Positions 27,353-37,271 of a DNA stretch of 64,000 nucleotides are shown here, one piece after another; position 1 is the first letter of the stretch; every line of letters starts with the position of its first letter. This DNA comes from Rheinheimera pleomorphica. GTDB taxonomy: Bacteria > Pseudomonadota > Gammaproteobacteria > Enterobacterales > Alteromonadaceae. The notes under the pieces were generated by a model, which ran no database searches, had not been told where the DNA came from, and saw only the letters and a list, made by a program, of their open reading frames with translations. Made by a program: the position numbers and the translations under genes. Location: NCBI RefSeq assembly GCF_011634895.1, contig NZ_SIRR01000008.1, positions 248,001-312,000 of the forward strand, given 5' to 3'.

Positions 27353-28003
27353 ATGGAATTTGTCTTGTTATTAATTTTACTGTTAGTCATCGTCGTGGCG
27401 ATGGTAGCCAGCCGCTTTATTGACAGTGGTAACCCCTTCCCACTGCAGAAAAAAACTACCTTATTTAGCCCGGTTGAACGTTCCTTTATGCAGTTACTGG
27501 AAAAAGCGGTAGACAAAGAGTACAAAATTCTTAACCGGGTAAAGCTGGCCGATGTGATGGAGCTAAAAGCCGGTATCAGTGATAAAGCCCGCGCCAGCAC
27601 TATGCAGAAACTAAACGCCAAGTACCTTGATTTTGTCCTGTGTGATCCCACTGATTTCAGTGTAGTAGCGGTATTAGATTTGGTGAACAATACCAGCAAA
27701 GATGGCCATAAAGCCGTGCCGGACTGGTTTGTTAACGGCGCCTTAGATGCCGCTGGTGTGCCTTACCTTCGCATGAAAATAAAAGCCGGTTATACTGCCG
27801 CCGATATTCAGGCCGCCATAGCAGCACGTTTGGGTAAGGTAGTGGCTAAACCCGAGCCTATGTTTAAAGGTTTAGTGAAAAAAGGCCCTACCCGGCCGGT
27901 TCGCTCCTTAAAACCGGCAACCAGCAGCAATGCTTTGCCAGTACCAGCCTTGTCCCACTCACAAATTAAAGCCCAGCAAACGGCGCTAATCCGCGCGTCT
28001 TAA
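27353..28003 (+). CDS. DUF2726 family membrane-anchored protein
   Basis: A 216-residue protein from ATG 27353, preceded by GGAGG. One N-terminal transmembrane helix (about 2-20) is followed by a DUF2726 domain: LFSPVERSFMQLLEKAV, YKILNRVKLADVM and YLDFVLCDPTDFSVVAVLDL. This fold is considered nuclease/topoisomerase-Zn-like by some, but activity is not shown. A Lys/Pro/Ser-rich tail (about 165-216) is probably disordered. Standalone gene with its own terminator. Confidence 0.82.
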   Translation: MEFVLLLILLLVIVVAMVASRFIDSGNPFPLQKKTTLFSPVERSFMQLLEKAVDKEYKILNRVKLADVMELKAGISDKARASTMQKLNAKYLDFVLCDPTDFSVVAVLDLVNNTSKDGHKAVPDWFVNGALDAAGVPYLRMKIKAGYTAADIQAAIAARLGKVVAKPEPMFKGLVKKGPTRPVRSLKPATSSNALPVPALSHSQIKAQQTALIRAS

Positions 28004-28025
28004 CGCTTATACCGAGCTACACAAC

Positions 28026-28054
28026 AAGCCGCCTGTCAAAGAGGGCGGCTTTTC
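28026..28054 (+). terminator. Rho-independent terminator of the DUF2726 gene
   Basis: 6-8 bp GC-rich stem (28026-28033 with 28044-28051) followed by TTTT; directly downstream of the stop. Confidence 0.8.
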
Positions 28055-28140
28055 TATTCGCAGCAAAAAATTAAAATAAAGGCTAAAGTAATGCATCTTG
28101 CTGCCGTTACAGTGCTGAGGCATTGGCATAGGAGGAAACC

Positions 28141-28335
28141 ATGAGTCAGTCCGTTGGTGCTGCATCGTCAGCCCAAGGTTTTGAAGTGCTTGGCGCTGTG
28201 ATGGCGAAAAAGCAGCAAAACCAGGAAGCGAAAATGGCAATGATGTTATTGCAAGGTGCAGTGCAATCTACAGCACAAATGCAATCCTCTGCCCCTGTAG
28301 GTAACCTGGGGCAAAATATTAATATCATGGTTTAA
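28141..28335 (+). CDS. YjfB-like small putative motility protein
   Basis: A 64-residue protein. The middle (AVMAKKQQNQEAKMAMMLLQGA) and the ending APVGNLGQNINIMV resemble the YjfB family (putative motility protein), whose members end in a similar NLG-x-x-I-D motif. A good AGGAGG Shine-Dalgarno precedes the ATG, and a strong terminator follows, so it is a real monocistronic gene. Function is unknown; it lies just upstream of a chemoreceptor gene, which fits a motility link. Family assignment is by eye and could be wrong. Confidence 0.6.
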   Translation: MSQSVGAASSAQGFEVLGAVMAKKQQNQEAKMAMMLLQGAVQSTAQMQSSAPVGNLGQNINIMV

Positions 28336-28356
28336 CGATATTAATGTCGCAAAAAC

Positions 28357-28384
28357 AAAGGCCAGCGCACGCTGGCCTTTTTAT
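28357..28384 (+). terminator. Rho-independent terminator
   Basis: 11-bp stem AAAGGCCAGCG/CGCTGGCCTTT (28357-28367 with 28370-28380) and a T-run, after the YjfB-like gene. Confidence 0.92.
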
Positions 28385-28525
28385 TCTCCGTTTAACTTTC
28401 CGAACATCAGTAACGGGCAAAACTTGCATTAGAGCACTCAGGGCTTAAGCTTAATCAGCACAATATTTTTCTAACTGAGGAAATTAGCCCTTTATCAGTT
28501 ATTACCGCTAAACAGAGGTCCGACT

Positions 28526-30109
28526 ATGTCTAAACTCTCCAATCTGGCACGCAACCTAAGCGTCCGCGTAAAACTTCTTTCTGGTTTTTCACTGGTTTTA
28601 CTGATCTTACTGCTGATATCGATACTTAGTTACAATGCACTTAACAGCCTGACCAGCCGATTTAAACTGGTAACCGATGTCAGTGAAACCAACTTACTGA
28701 TTAGTGAGGCGCGCCAACAGGAAAAAAACTTTATGCTGCGCAATGATGCAAAGTTTTATCAGCAAGCGCTTAAGATCACTGATCAAGCAAGACAATTAGG
28801 TCAAAGCAGCCTGACAAGCTTTACCAATGAGCAAAGTGCAGCATTAATGCGCGAGTTACTACGCAACCTCGATCTTTATCAGCAACAATTACAACAACTG
28901 GCCAGTATTGATATGCAGACCAATGCTGCAGAGGCCTTGCTAATAGAAGAGCGGATGACCGAAGTAGCCCTCGCCGCCGATGAAGCAGGTACCCGCTCAG
29001 TGCAAAACCAACTTGCCATCCTTGAGCAAGAAATGAATGAGCTGGAATGGGTAATTATTATTGCCGCTCTTCTGGCCATTATTGTCGGAGTCTTTGCCGC
29101 TGTTGTCATCACGCAAATGGTTGTCGCGCCGCTGCAACAAGTGGTACAGGTAGCAGAGAAAATAGCCGCTGGCGATTTAACTGAAGACTTACCCACTGAC
29201 CGGCAAGATGAACCCGGTCAGTTGATGGCGGCAATGCAGCGTATGAGTATTAGCTTACGCACGCTGATTAATAACCTAACTGCTGGTATTACCCAGTTAG
29301 CCACCGCTACTGAGGAAATGGCCGCTATCTCGGTGCAAAATTCCGCCGGGGTCAGTCAGCAAAAAGAAGAAACCGAGCAGGTGGCTACAGCCATGAATGA
29401 AATGTCGGCCACAGTGCAGGATGTCGCCAAAAGTGCTGAAGATGCGTCTAATGCGGCAACTGAATCGGCACAGCAAGCCACAGTTGGCGAGCAGGTAGTT
29501 GAAAAAACCATGCAACAGATCAAAGCGCTGGCGCATGAAGTCACCACCTCAGCGCAAGCTATTGGTGAGCTGAAAGAACAAAGCAATAATATCGGTTCAG
29601 TGCTGGACGTGATAAAAAGCATTGCCGACCAAACCAACCTGCTGGCACTGAATGCTGCCATTGAAGCTGCCCGCGCCGGCGAAGCTGGCCGTGGTTTTTC
29701 TGTAGTTGCCGAAGAGGTACGGGCGCTGGCGTTTCGTACTCAGGAGTCAACCGGCCAAATTGAACAATTAATCAGCACCTTACAGCAAAAAGCCGAGGCG
29801 GCTGTCAGCAATATGCACAAAAGCTCCGGTCTTGCCGACAATACATTGGAAAGCGCTGATGACGCTGGCGACGCCATTAAAGCCATCAGCGGCGCGGTGA
29901 TGAGTATTCAGCAAATGAACCAGCAAATTGCTGCAGCGGCCCTGCAACAAAGTACCGTTGCCGAGCAAATTAATCGCAGTATTTTCAGTATCAGGGATGT
30001 GGCAGAGCAATCGGCTACTGCCAGTGAAGAAACCGCAAACGCCAGCACCGATTTAAGCCGGCTGGGCACCGAACTGCAGCAATTAGCCTCACAATTTAAA
30101 GTGGCCTGA
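28526..30109 (+). CDS. Methyl-accepting chemotaxis protein
   Basis: A 527-residue transmembrane chemoreceptor. TM1 lies at about 17-37. The periplasmic domain (38-172) is all-helical with [15 protein letters not shown], which suggests a four-helix or helical bimodular (HBM) sensor. TM2 is about 173-197, then a HAMP ([20 protein letters not shown]). The cytoplasmic hairpin tip [20 protein letters not shown] and following [15 protein letters not shown] are canonical for coupling to CheA/CheW. There is no C-terminal NWETF-type pentapeptide for CheR. The ligand is unknown; small organic acids or amines are typical for this sensor type. Confidence 0.94.
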   Translation: MSKLSNLARNLSVRVKLLSGFSLVLLILLLISILSYNALNSLTSRFKLVTDVSETNLLISEARQQEKNFMLRNDAKFYQQALKITDQARQLGQSSLTSFTNEQSAALMRELLRNLDLYQQQLQQLASIDMQTNAAEALLIEERMTEVALAADEAGTRSVQNQLAILEQEMNELEWVIIIAALLAIIVGVFAAVVITQMVVAPLQQVVQVAEKIAAGDLTEDLPTDRQDEPGQLMAAMQRMSISLRTLINNLTAGITQLATATEEMAAISVQNSAGVSQQKEETEQVATAMNEMSATVQDVAKSAEDASNAATESAQQATVGEQVVEKTMQQIKALAHEVTTSAQAIGELKEQSNNIGSVLDVIKSIADQTNLLALNAAIEAARAGEAGRGFSVVAEEVRALAFRTQESTGQIEQLISTLQQKAEAAVSNMHKSSGLADNTLESADDAGDAIKAISGAVMSIQQMNQQIAAAALQQSTVAEQINRSIFSIRDVAEQSATASEETANASTDLSRLGTELQQLASQFKVA

Positions 30110-30119
30110 TAATGTTAGC

Positions 30120-30145
30120 GGCCCGGTTAGTACCGGGCCTTGTAA
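30120..30145 (+). terminator. Stem-loop terminator after the MCP gene
   Basis: 8-bp GC-rich stem (30120-30127 with 30132-30139), TAGT loop and a broken T-tract, between convergent mcp and aer genes. Confidence 0.6.
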
Positions 30146-30148
30146 TGT

Positions 30149-31702
30149 TCACCGCGCAAAGCGCACGACCAATTCATGCAGCTCGTTTGATACCTGTTGC
30201 AGTTGTTTAATACTGTTAGCTGAGTTAGCCGCTTCTGTCAGACTGTTGTTGGCCAGGCTGGAAATATTTACCACCTGCTGATTAACCTCTTCAGCGACAT
30301 TGGCTTGCTGCTCTACCGCGGCGGCCATTTGAATTGACATATTAGCAATACTGCCGACGGCGTCTGAAATACCGTTAAGCATTTCCTCGGTTTCTTTCAC
30401 CCGGTTAAGCCCCGCCTCGGCGCCGGCTGTGCCGGTGTGCGCCACCCGCACCGCGGTATCGGCCCTGCTAGTTAGATCAGCAATAATTTGGTGAATTTCC
30501 TTAGTAGACTCCTGTGTACGCTGCGCCAGATTACGTACCTCATCTGCCACCACGGCAAAGCCACGGCCTTGCTCGCCCGCGCGGGCAGCTTCTATGGCGG
30601 CATTGAGCGCCAGTAAATTGGTTTGCTCGGCAATTTGCTCAATCATTTGCGCTACGCTGGCAATTTTTTTGGTCTGCTCAGAAACTTCGCTGACAGAATG
30701 ACTAATTTCGCTCACCGTTTGCCCAAGCGCCTCTATAGCCTGGCGGGTCACCACAGCGGTCTGGCGGCTGCGGCCAGCTAACTCATTCGATTGCTCTGCC
30801 TGCTGAGCGGTTTCTTGCACATGTTTCGACACTTCCGCTATGGTCGTCGTCATTTGATGCATTGCGGTTGCCGCCTGCTCCGTTTCCTGCTGCTGACGTT
30901 GGATCAACGTCATTGATGCCTGCGCCAGAGCTAAACCCTGATCAGATTGCCTGGATACACTTTTCGCCGCATCTTCCATCCGGCTTAGCACTGCACCTAA
31001 ATGCGCTTTAGAACTCATTACCGCTACTTTTAACTCCCCTACTTCAGGTTGATCATCAGTAAAGGTTCTTACTGCCAGTTCATGGCTAAACGCATTGGCC
31101 AGCAGCGTTTTTACACTCTCCAGCGCATTCTTCTTACTGATGTTGCTCCAAAGTGCGAAGGCCAGCGCTGACAACATCAGCAAGCCCATGCCCGCTGCCG
31201 GATAGCCTTGCGCGTAAAGTAGCCAGGCGACAATCAATGCACCAACAAAGGCCGCCGTTGAATAGTGTAAATGAAAACGGCTGGCTTTAAATTTACCGTT
31301 ATTAATAGCCGCATAGAGTTTTTCGGCACGCTGAATATCGTTACGTGATGGACAAGAGCGCACCGACTCATAGCCCACCACCTTGCCATTTTCGGTAACC
31401 GGGGTAACATAGGCATCAACCCAATAGTAATCACCATTTTTACTGCGGTTTTTCACCAGTCCCATCCAGGGTTTACCGGCTTTTAAATGTTCCCACATTA
31501 TTTTGTAAGCCAAAGGCGGCATATCAGGATGGCGCACTATATTGTGCGGCTGGCCGATAAGTTCGTCTTTCGCAAAACCACTAATTGCAATAAACGCATC
31601 GTTACAGTGCCGGATAGTGCCATTGAGATCGGTATTAGAGATCAGTTTTTGTTCTGCAGGAAAGGTTCTCTCGGTATTTGTAACCGGCATGTTACGACGC
31701 AT
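30149..31702 (-). CDS. aer: Aerotaxis/energy-taxis receptor, Aer type
   Basis: A 517-residue PAS-containing chemoreceptor like E. coli Aer, which senses redox state through FAD. N-terminal PAS (about 18-115): [20 protein letters not shown], then [20 protein letters not shown] and [11 protein letters not shown], closely parallel to Aer. A hydrophobic hairpin (about 145-185) anchors it without a periplasmic domain. The HAMP-like and signalling parts follow, with [20 protein letters not shown] at the tip. ATG 31702 has AAGGAG upstream. It is divergent from a CheY-like gene. FAD binding is inferred by similarity. Confidence 0.92.
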   Translation of the reverse strand: MRRNMPVTNTERTFPAEQKLISNTDLNGTIRHCNDAFIAISGFAKDELIGQPHNIVRHPDMPPLAYKIMWEHLKAGKPWMGLVKNRSKNGDYYWVDAYVTPVTENGKVVGYESVRSCPSRNDIQRAEKLYAAINNGKFKASRFHLHYSTAAFVGALIVAWLLYAQGYPAAGMGLLMLSALAFALWSNISKKNALESVKTLLANAFSHELAVRTFTDDQPEVGELKVAVMSSKAHLGAVLSRMEDAAKSVSRQSDQGLALAQASMTLIQRQQQETEQAATAMHQMTTTIAEVSKHVQETAQQAEQSNELAGRSRQTAVVTRQAIEALGQTVSEISHSVSEVSEQTKKIASVAQMIEQIAEQTNLLALNAAIEAARAGEQGRGFAVVADEVRNLAQRTQESTKEIHQIIADLTSRADTAVRVAHTGTAGAEAGLNRVKETEEMLNGISDAVGSIANMSIQMAAAVEQQANVAEEVNQQVVNISSLANNSLTEAANSANSIKQLQQVSNELHELVVRFAR

Positions 31703-31963
31703 AAAGTTGGCTCCTTGCTATAACGGGCATCGTTAAGTTGTAAAAATAGCAACATGCTGCAATAAATCAACGATAAGCAAAAAGAAAAATTACCATACAC
31801 TTAAACAATAATATTGCAAATCACTACTTTTAATTTACAGCTTTACCCTACTGACATTCATATGCCATTCAGGCAACAACACTACACTTTGCCGCTGTTT
31901 TTACCCGGTGATGTTGTTTATGCATTACACTGATAGCGTTTGTACAAACGCAAGGGAACGGCT

Positions 31964-32347
31964 ATGACCCAACAACAATGCTCAGTATTGATTATTGACG
32001 ATGCCTACACGGTGCGCGAATACCTGCGCCAGACGCTGATGCATCTGGGCATTAGCCAGGTGCATGAAGCGTCATCAGGTAATAAAGGTTTATCGGTATT
32101 TAATCAGCACCAGCATGACTTGGTCTTTCTCGATATTGAGCTGCCCGACATCAACGGCCAGCAATTACTGCAGCAAATTAAAACCCAGGCCGACAAAACC
32201 CATGTGGTAATGGTCACAGCACATAATTCAGTCGACAACGTGCAGCAAAGTATTGCCGCCGGTGCCAGCGGTTTTATTGCCAAGCCGTTTTCGCCACTGA
32301 AAATCAAAAACATCGTTGAACGTTGCCTGGCAGCAAAACTGAATTAA
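31964..32347 (+). CDS. CheY-like single-domain response regulator
   Basis: A 127-residue stand-alone receiver. ATG 31964 is chosen for its AAGGGA Shine-Dalgarno. All receiver residues are present: acidic pair in VLIIDDAYTVREYL, phospho-acceptor Asp57 in LVFLDIELPDING, the Thr in VTAHNS and the Lys in FIAKPFSPLKI. There is no output domain. It faces away from aer across a 260-base gap. It may modulate motility or serve the orphan hybrid kinase, but no partner is proven. It has its own terminator. Confidence 0.9.
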   Translation: MTQQQCSVLIIDDAYTVREYLRQTLMHLGISQVHEASSGNKGLSVFNQHQHDLVFLDIELPDINGQQLLQQIKTQADKTHVVMVTAHNSVDNVQQSIAAGASGFIAKPFSPLKIKNIVERCLAAKLN

Positions 32348-32376
32348 CACAGGTACCAACCTGGCAACGCTATGAC

Positions 32377-32401
32377 AAAGGCCGCGATACACGCGGCCTT
32401 T
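32377..32401. terminator. Bidirectional terminator
   Basis: 10-bp stem (32377-32386 with 32392-32401) and a 5-base loop between the convergent response regulator and phytase genes. Confidence 0.88.
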
Positions 32402-32405
32402 ATGG

Positions 32406-34346
32406 TTAGGGCGAGTTTAATTGCTGCAAAATATCCGCCCAGGGCACCAGTTTCAGGTTTTGCCCCTGCTCCGGCATGCGGTTACGGCCATCCTGCACTA
32501 TTAATGCCCCCTGTTCAAAGCCCGGCCCTAATGAACGGGTAGTAACTTCCAGACCATCGGTTTCCGAACTACCATCTATTGCCAGCTGCGGATTTGTGCT
32601 AACGCGAAAGCGCAGACGCATAGCGTAAGGTGCTACCGCATCATAAACCACGTAGCTGTCATTGCCCTGGCTGGAAGCAATCAAATATTGATTATCACCA
32701 TGCGTTGCCAGTGCTAACCCTTCCACATCGTCAACCAGGGTTTCGCCGTCAACCAGTATGATTTGCTCACCGGTCACAGCCGCATCCGGCTCGGCGGCAA
32801 AGCGCCAGATACCAGCGTCTTCTTCGCCAACAAACAACACACCGGCTTTATCATTGGCGACACAGCCCTCAGGCTGCGACGGCACCTGCAAACTGCGCAC
32901 CAGGCTTCCCTGCCAGGCATGGCTGTTAGTATCAATACGGTACTGCTGGATTAGGCCGGATTTATCGTTCACAAACACAAAGTGCTGGCCGGTTTTGCGG
33001 CTCTGGTACATGCAGAGGCCATAAATATCAGCCATATTGGTAGCAACCTTGCCGGCATTATGCAGTGTGCCGCTGCTATCAATAGCAAACAGCTGCAGGC
33101 TGTTATCATCACGCAAACTGGCGACAGCAATATCATGTTGAGCACCTTGCCAAGCTAAACCGTAACGCACATCCACATTGTTTAGCCGCCCCACACTAAG
33201 CAGCTGTACGCGCTTACCCTGCATGTTGTACACATCCAGCCCCGCGCGTTTATCCGTTGCCAGGATCAGGCTGCGTGCCGGCGCTGACGGGTGATGCCAC
33301 ACTGCCGGATCATCTATCACATCACCGCGCTGACTGGCGGCCTCAGTCTGCAGGGTTGGCATCAGTTGTACCATAGCAGCTTTGGCGCTGCGCATGGTAT
33401 TGGCCGGCACCGCAAGCTTAAGCTGCTGCACGCCATCAGCCTGTTCGCTGCTGATAAAAGCCGTTAAGCCTTCAGCATTTTGCTGCACCGCTAAACCACT
33501 GGCTTCGGCCAGTGCCGGCACCAGGGCCGTGGCTAACAACTCGCCGTTAGCGCTTAAATGCAGCAGCCGCGCTGGCTGTTCTTCCAGCGCCAGCAAACTG
33601 CCATCGCTGAGTAGCTGCAGCGCTTTAACCTCGCCTTGCAGCTGACCAAAGGGCTTATTCACCTGCACTAAACTGCGGCTTTCATCGGCTTCCGGCTCCG
33701 CCTGATAACGCCAGATCGCGCGGTCTGCTTCAGCGATATACAGGGCGCCGCTTTGCTGGTCTACGCTACAGGCGGTACTGTCATAAGGGATATTCAACTC
33801 GCGGATCACCAGTGGCGTTGCCAGCCATTGCTGCTGTTGTTGCAGCAATAGCTGATCAGCACCGCCGCGCCCCCCCAGTAAAAACAGGCTTAGCTGCTGG
33901 TTTTCTGTGCTGTGATAAAAACACAGATCGTCCACCACCCGGCTGCTGATCAACCGGCGTTGCAGTAATTGTAGTTTTGGTGTTTGTTCTGGTGAAAAAC
34001 GCCATAGAAACAAACTATTACTGTTTACATCCATCGCCGCCAATAACAGCGTATCCGTATCAAGCGGCTGTAGCACCAGGCGGCTAAACTGGCCGGCTTG
34101 CTGCACCGGTTCGTTACTGCCCTGACGGATCTGCAAGGCCATGGTTGTGGTGAATAGCTGATAATCCTGCCCGGCCAGCTGCACCTTATAGTAGTGGCTG
34201 GCATTGACAGATAAAGGTTTGACCGCAGCTGATATGGGTGCGGCAGACTTGCCAGCCTGACAGCCGCTAAGCATGGCCAGCAGCGCCAGACTGACTGTAC
34301 TCACTAAAAACATTTTTTTCGTGGCTAACTTTTTCGCTACTAACAT
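32406..34346 (-). CDS. Tandem-domain beta-propeller phytase, lipoprotein
   Basis: Predicted Ca-dependent phytase releasing phosphate from inositol hexakisphosphate. ATG 34346 has AAGGA and begins a lipoprotein signal ending LSGC (Cys29); 646 residues. The C-terminal half (from about 330) is a full beta-propeller phytase: DDPAVWHHP at 345-353, YGLCMYQS, QPEGCVANDKAGVLFVGEED (about 491-510), SSQGNDSYVVYD and SETDGLEVT. The N-terminal half is a diverged copy: DSTACSVDQQSGALYIAEAD...WRYQAEPEAD parallels the PEGCVAND...WRFAAEPDA stretch but lacks PEG. Such dual-domain phytases are known in aquatic bacteria. It lies 14 bases after a TonB receptor gene, a usual phytase partner. Confidence 0.92.
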   Translation of the reverse strand: MLVAKKLATKKMFLVSTVSLALLAMLSGCQAGKSAAPISAAVKPLSVNASHYYKVQLAGQDYQLFTTTMALQIRQGSNEPVQQAGQFSRLVLQPLDTDTLLLAAMDVNSNSLFLWRFSPEQTPKLQLLQRRLISSRVVDDLCFYHSTENQQLSLFLLGGRGGADQLLLQQQQQWLATPLVIRELNIPYDSTACSVDQQSGALYIAEADRAIWRYQAEPEADESRSLVQVNKPFGQLQGEVKALQLLSDGSLLALEEQPARLLHLSANGELLATALVPALAEASGLAVQQNAEGLTAFISSEQADGVQQLKLAVPANTMRSAKAAMVQLMPTLQTEAASQRGDVIDDPAVWHHPSAPARSLILATDKRAGLDVYNMQGKRVQLLSVGRLNNVDVRYGLAWQGAQHDIAVASLRDDNSLQLFAIDSSGTLHNAGKVATNMADIYGLCMYQSRKTGQHFVFVNDKSGLIQQYRIDTNSHAWQGSLVRSLQVPSQPEGCVANDKAGVLFVGEEDAGIWRFAAEPDAAVTGEQIILVDGETLVDDVEGLALATHGDNQYLIASSQGNDSYVVYDAVAPYAMRLRFRVSTNPQLAIDGSSETDGLEVTTRSLGPGFEQGALIVQDGRNRMPEQGQNLKLVPWADILQQLNSP

Positions 34347-34360
34347 AGTGCTGTCCTTGC

Positions 34361-37126
34361 TTACCAATTAGTGATTTGCACGCCCAGCACCAGGGTGCGG
34401 CCGTATTGCTCATACTGAAAGTTATAGGGTTTGCGGCCGGTGTAAGCGTAATACGGCTCGTCATTCAGGTTAACCACATTAAAATACAGCTGCATACCGC
34501 GGGCAAAGGTCCACTTAGCGGTAAAGTCCAGCTGCAGGTGGTCGTCGGCATACACATCATAGCCGCTGTCGGTAATATCACCCACTTCAGCCAGGTACTT
34601 AGACTTATAGTTGGCCGCCAGACGCAGGCTGATAGCGTCGGTTTCATACCCCAAACTCAGGTTAGCGGTTTTATCTGACTGGCTCGGCAGTGCCACTTCG
34701 CGGCTTAACAGCATGCCGTCATCAAACCACTCAATATCAGCGGCAGAATCGGTTAAGGTCAGGTTAGCGGATAGCAACAGGTTATCTAACCAGTTACCAA
34801 AACCCGACAGCTTATGAATGGCGTTTAGCTCCAGGCCATATAAATCAGCTTTGCCGCCGTTAACAAAAGTTTCGGCTTTGGCAAAATCGGCATAGTCGCC
34901 ACGGCCGGCTAAATCGGCCTCATAGATAAAGTTGTCTATCTGTTTATAGAACAGCATTGCCGATAACACGCCTAATTTATCAGCATAGTGCTCAATGCCC
35001 AGGTCCAGATTGTTGCTGGTCAGCGCTTTAAGCTCTGGGTTACCAAAAGCCGCTTCCAGCTCATCGTCGTCTTCTTCCAGAATAAACGCCGGTGACAGCT
35101 GTTCAAAGTTAGGCCGCACCAGGCCGGTGCTAAACGCCGCCCGCATAATGGTCTGCTCAGACAGGTTATAGCGGCCTACCAGCGCCGGTAACCAATAGCC
35201 TTCAGAGGTACTGTCGCTGTTAGTACTGAACTCCTCATCTATCGCATCATAACGACTGCCACTTGCATCACGCTGTTCGTGTTCAAAGCGCACCCCGCCA
35301 ATTAACTGCCAGTTATCACGCTCCCACTGCGCCATTAGATAGGCAGCGCTAATATCTTCATCCACCTGATAATCATTAATTTGTGACTCCACCTCGTCAA
35401 CAAAATCATCGCGGTCAAGCGTGCTGATAAGCTGATAAATACTGCCGCTGCTGACCGCCGGGCCCATAGTGCTCAGGCTGTAATCGATGACGCCGCTGGC
35501 ATAATCGCTCAGACTTAACGCACTAATGCCCACTTCTGCAAAGTCTTCAAACAGCCAGACGTCTTCGGCGGCGGTTTTCTCGCGCTGGCTGAATTTCGCG
35601 CCGGTTTTAAGCGTTAAACTGCCTGCCGCTTGTATGATCTCGCGGCTGATATCAAAGCGGATATTACGCTCGGTTTCTTTAGCATAGGTGTCACCCATTT
35701 CCACTTCGTTAAGTGCATAGCCGTCAGCCAGGCGGGCTTCATCCGGCGCCGTTAAGCGTAAAATATTGCTGCCGCTAAAACCGACACCTGCGTCAAACGC
35801 CTGCTCAAAATCGGCTGAGGCGATATTAAAGGGCGTGTCTTCATCAGCCTTACTGGCGCCAGCTTCCAGTTGCCATTGCCAATTGCCTGAAAATTGCTTG
35901 GTACCGATCACCACAGCACTGATGGTCTGGGTTTCTTTGCGCTGCTTTAGTGAGCGGATTATCTCTGCTTCACCCAGCTGGCCAGCAAACTGCGGCTCAG
36001 CCAGCTCAACCACTAAGCCCTGGCGGGTTTCATCATCGCTAAATTCACTGTACAGGGTACGCAGATAATATTCGTTATGGTTGCCGGGCCGGTAATCCAG
36101 GTTCAGCGCCAGGCCGATGCGCTCGCGGCTGATGCTATAGTCGCGCAGTTCAAACTCTTCTAAGCCGTCTGCAAAATCCCAGCTGCCACCGGTTTCGACG
36201 TTTTCAGAGCCAAATTTACGCTCAGCGTAGCTGGCCGCTATTGCGACACCTAAGCTGTCGGTTTCACCGCCGGCATCGAGAATTTTGCTAAACACGCCGG
36301 ACAGTTTCGGGCTGGTTTGGCTTTGCTGTTCGTTATAGCCCGCTTCAGCGGTAAAGGAGTAAAAGTCATTGCTGCGGTCAAACGCCGATAAGCTTTTTAT
36401 CTCTACCGTACCGCCTAAAGAGCCGGCCGGCATATCCGGCGTAATGGTTTTGCTCACTTCAACCGACTCGAGTAAATCGGATGGGATCACATCCAGCGCC
36501 ACCGCCCGACGGCCGGCTTCCGGCGCCGCTAACTGGGTGCCGTTATAGGTTACCGCGTTGTAATCCGGCGCTAAACCCCGTACCCGGACAAAACGGCCTT
36601 CGCCCTGATCGCGTTCTACTGATAAACCGGCCAGCCGCTGCAGCGCTTCACTGACATTGCTGTCCGGAAACTGACCCAGCTCATCAGTACTGGCCACAGT
36701 AACAATGCCTGCAGCATTGCGCTGGCGGTTCAGTGCTTTACTTACTGCACCGGATTGACCTACCACTTCAATATGTTCAATGCTGTCGGTAGCCGACAGT
36801 AATTTAATATCGCCCAGTTGCTGCGCGCTATCGGCCACCACCAGCACCCGGGTATCCGGCATAGCGCCGAGATAATTGACCAGCAGGGTGTAAGTGCCGC
36901 TCGGCAGCTGGTTAAACACAAAGCGACCATCTGCGGTTGTGGTACGGCGTAGTTTCAGCTCAGGAATAATGACTTCAGCGCCCTGCAGCAAATTACTGCG
37001 GTTATCGGTAATGCGGCCCTGCACATCGGCATCGGCCAACACCGGCAGCACTGCGCTTGTAAGTACCAGGCTGACGGCGCAGGCAACAACACTGGGGGAG
37101 GAAAGTTTAGGCTTGGTCGGTTTCAT
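34361..37126 (-). CDS. TonB-dependent outer-membrane receptor
   Basis: A 921-residue TonB-dependent transporter of the TonB-Xanthomonas-Caulobacter type. Signal peptide 1-31; carboxypeptidase-regulatory-like domain about 33-112 (VQGRITDNRSNLLQGAEVII); TonB-box-like IEHIEVVG about 116-123; plug with LGQFPDSNVSEALQRLAGLS and RVRGLAPDYNAVTYNGTQLA; then a 22-strand barrel ending in VQITNW with a terminal aromatic. It is the first gene of an operon with the phytase. Uptake of inositol phosphate or a phytate-metal complex is the natural inference; iron or sugars cannot be excluded. Confidence 0.93.
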   Translation of the reverse strand: MKPTKPKLSSPSVVACAVSLVLTSAVLPVLADADVQGRITDNRSNLLQGAEVIIPELKLRRTTTADGRFVFNQLPSGTYTLLVNYLGAMPDTRVLVVADSAQQLGDIKLLSATDSIEHIEVVGQSGAVSKALNRQRNAAGIVTVASTDELGQFPDSNVSEALQRLAGLSVERDQGEGRFVRVRGLAPDYNAVTYNGTQLAAPEAGRRAVALDVIPSDLLESVEVSKTITPDMPAGSLGGTVEIKSLSAFDRSNDFYSFTAEAGYNEQQSQTSPKLSGVFSKILDAGGETDSLGVAIAASYAERKFGSENVETGGSWDFADGLEEFELRDYSISRERIGLALNLDYRPGNHNEYYLRTLYSEFSDDETRQGLVVELAEPQFAGQLGEAEIIRSLKQRKETQTISAVVIGTKQFSGNWQWQLEAGASKADEDTPFNIASADFEQAFDAGVGFSGSNILRLTAPDEARLADGYALNEVEMGDTYAKETERNIRFDISREIIQAAGSLTLKTGAKFSQREKTAAEDVWLFEDFAEVGISALSLSDYASGVIDYSLSTMGPAVSSGSIYQLISTLDRDDFVDEVESQINDYQVDEDISAAYLMAQWERDNWQLIGGVRFEHEQRDASGSRYDAIDEEFSTNSDSTSEGYWLPALVGRYNLSEQTIMRAAFSTGLVRPNFEQLSPAFILEEDDDELEAAFGNPELKALTSNNLDLGIEHYADKLGVLSAMLFYKQIDNFIYEADLAGRGDYADFAKAETFVNGGKADLYGLELNAIHKLSGFGNWLDNLLLSANLTLTDSAADIEWFDDGMLLSREVALPSQSDKTANLSLGYETDAISLRLAANYKSKYLAEVGDITDSGYDVYADDHLQLDFTAKWTFARGMQLYFNVVNLNDEPYYAYTGRKPYNFQYEQYGRTLVLGVQITNW

Positions 37127-37271
37127 CGGTTGCTCTCAGATCACGGCGAATAGTTGCCTGCAAGTGTGCCGCGGCTGTGTGACAAAATGCCGTTTATTAA
37201 CAACTCAGGCTGCGCTGTACTGACCCGGGTCTTAGCAGTGCAGCGCCCTGCCACAACCGCCGTCAACTGTC

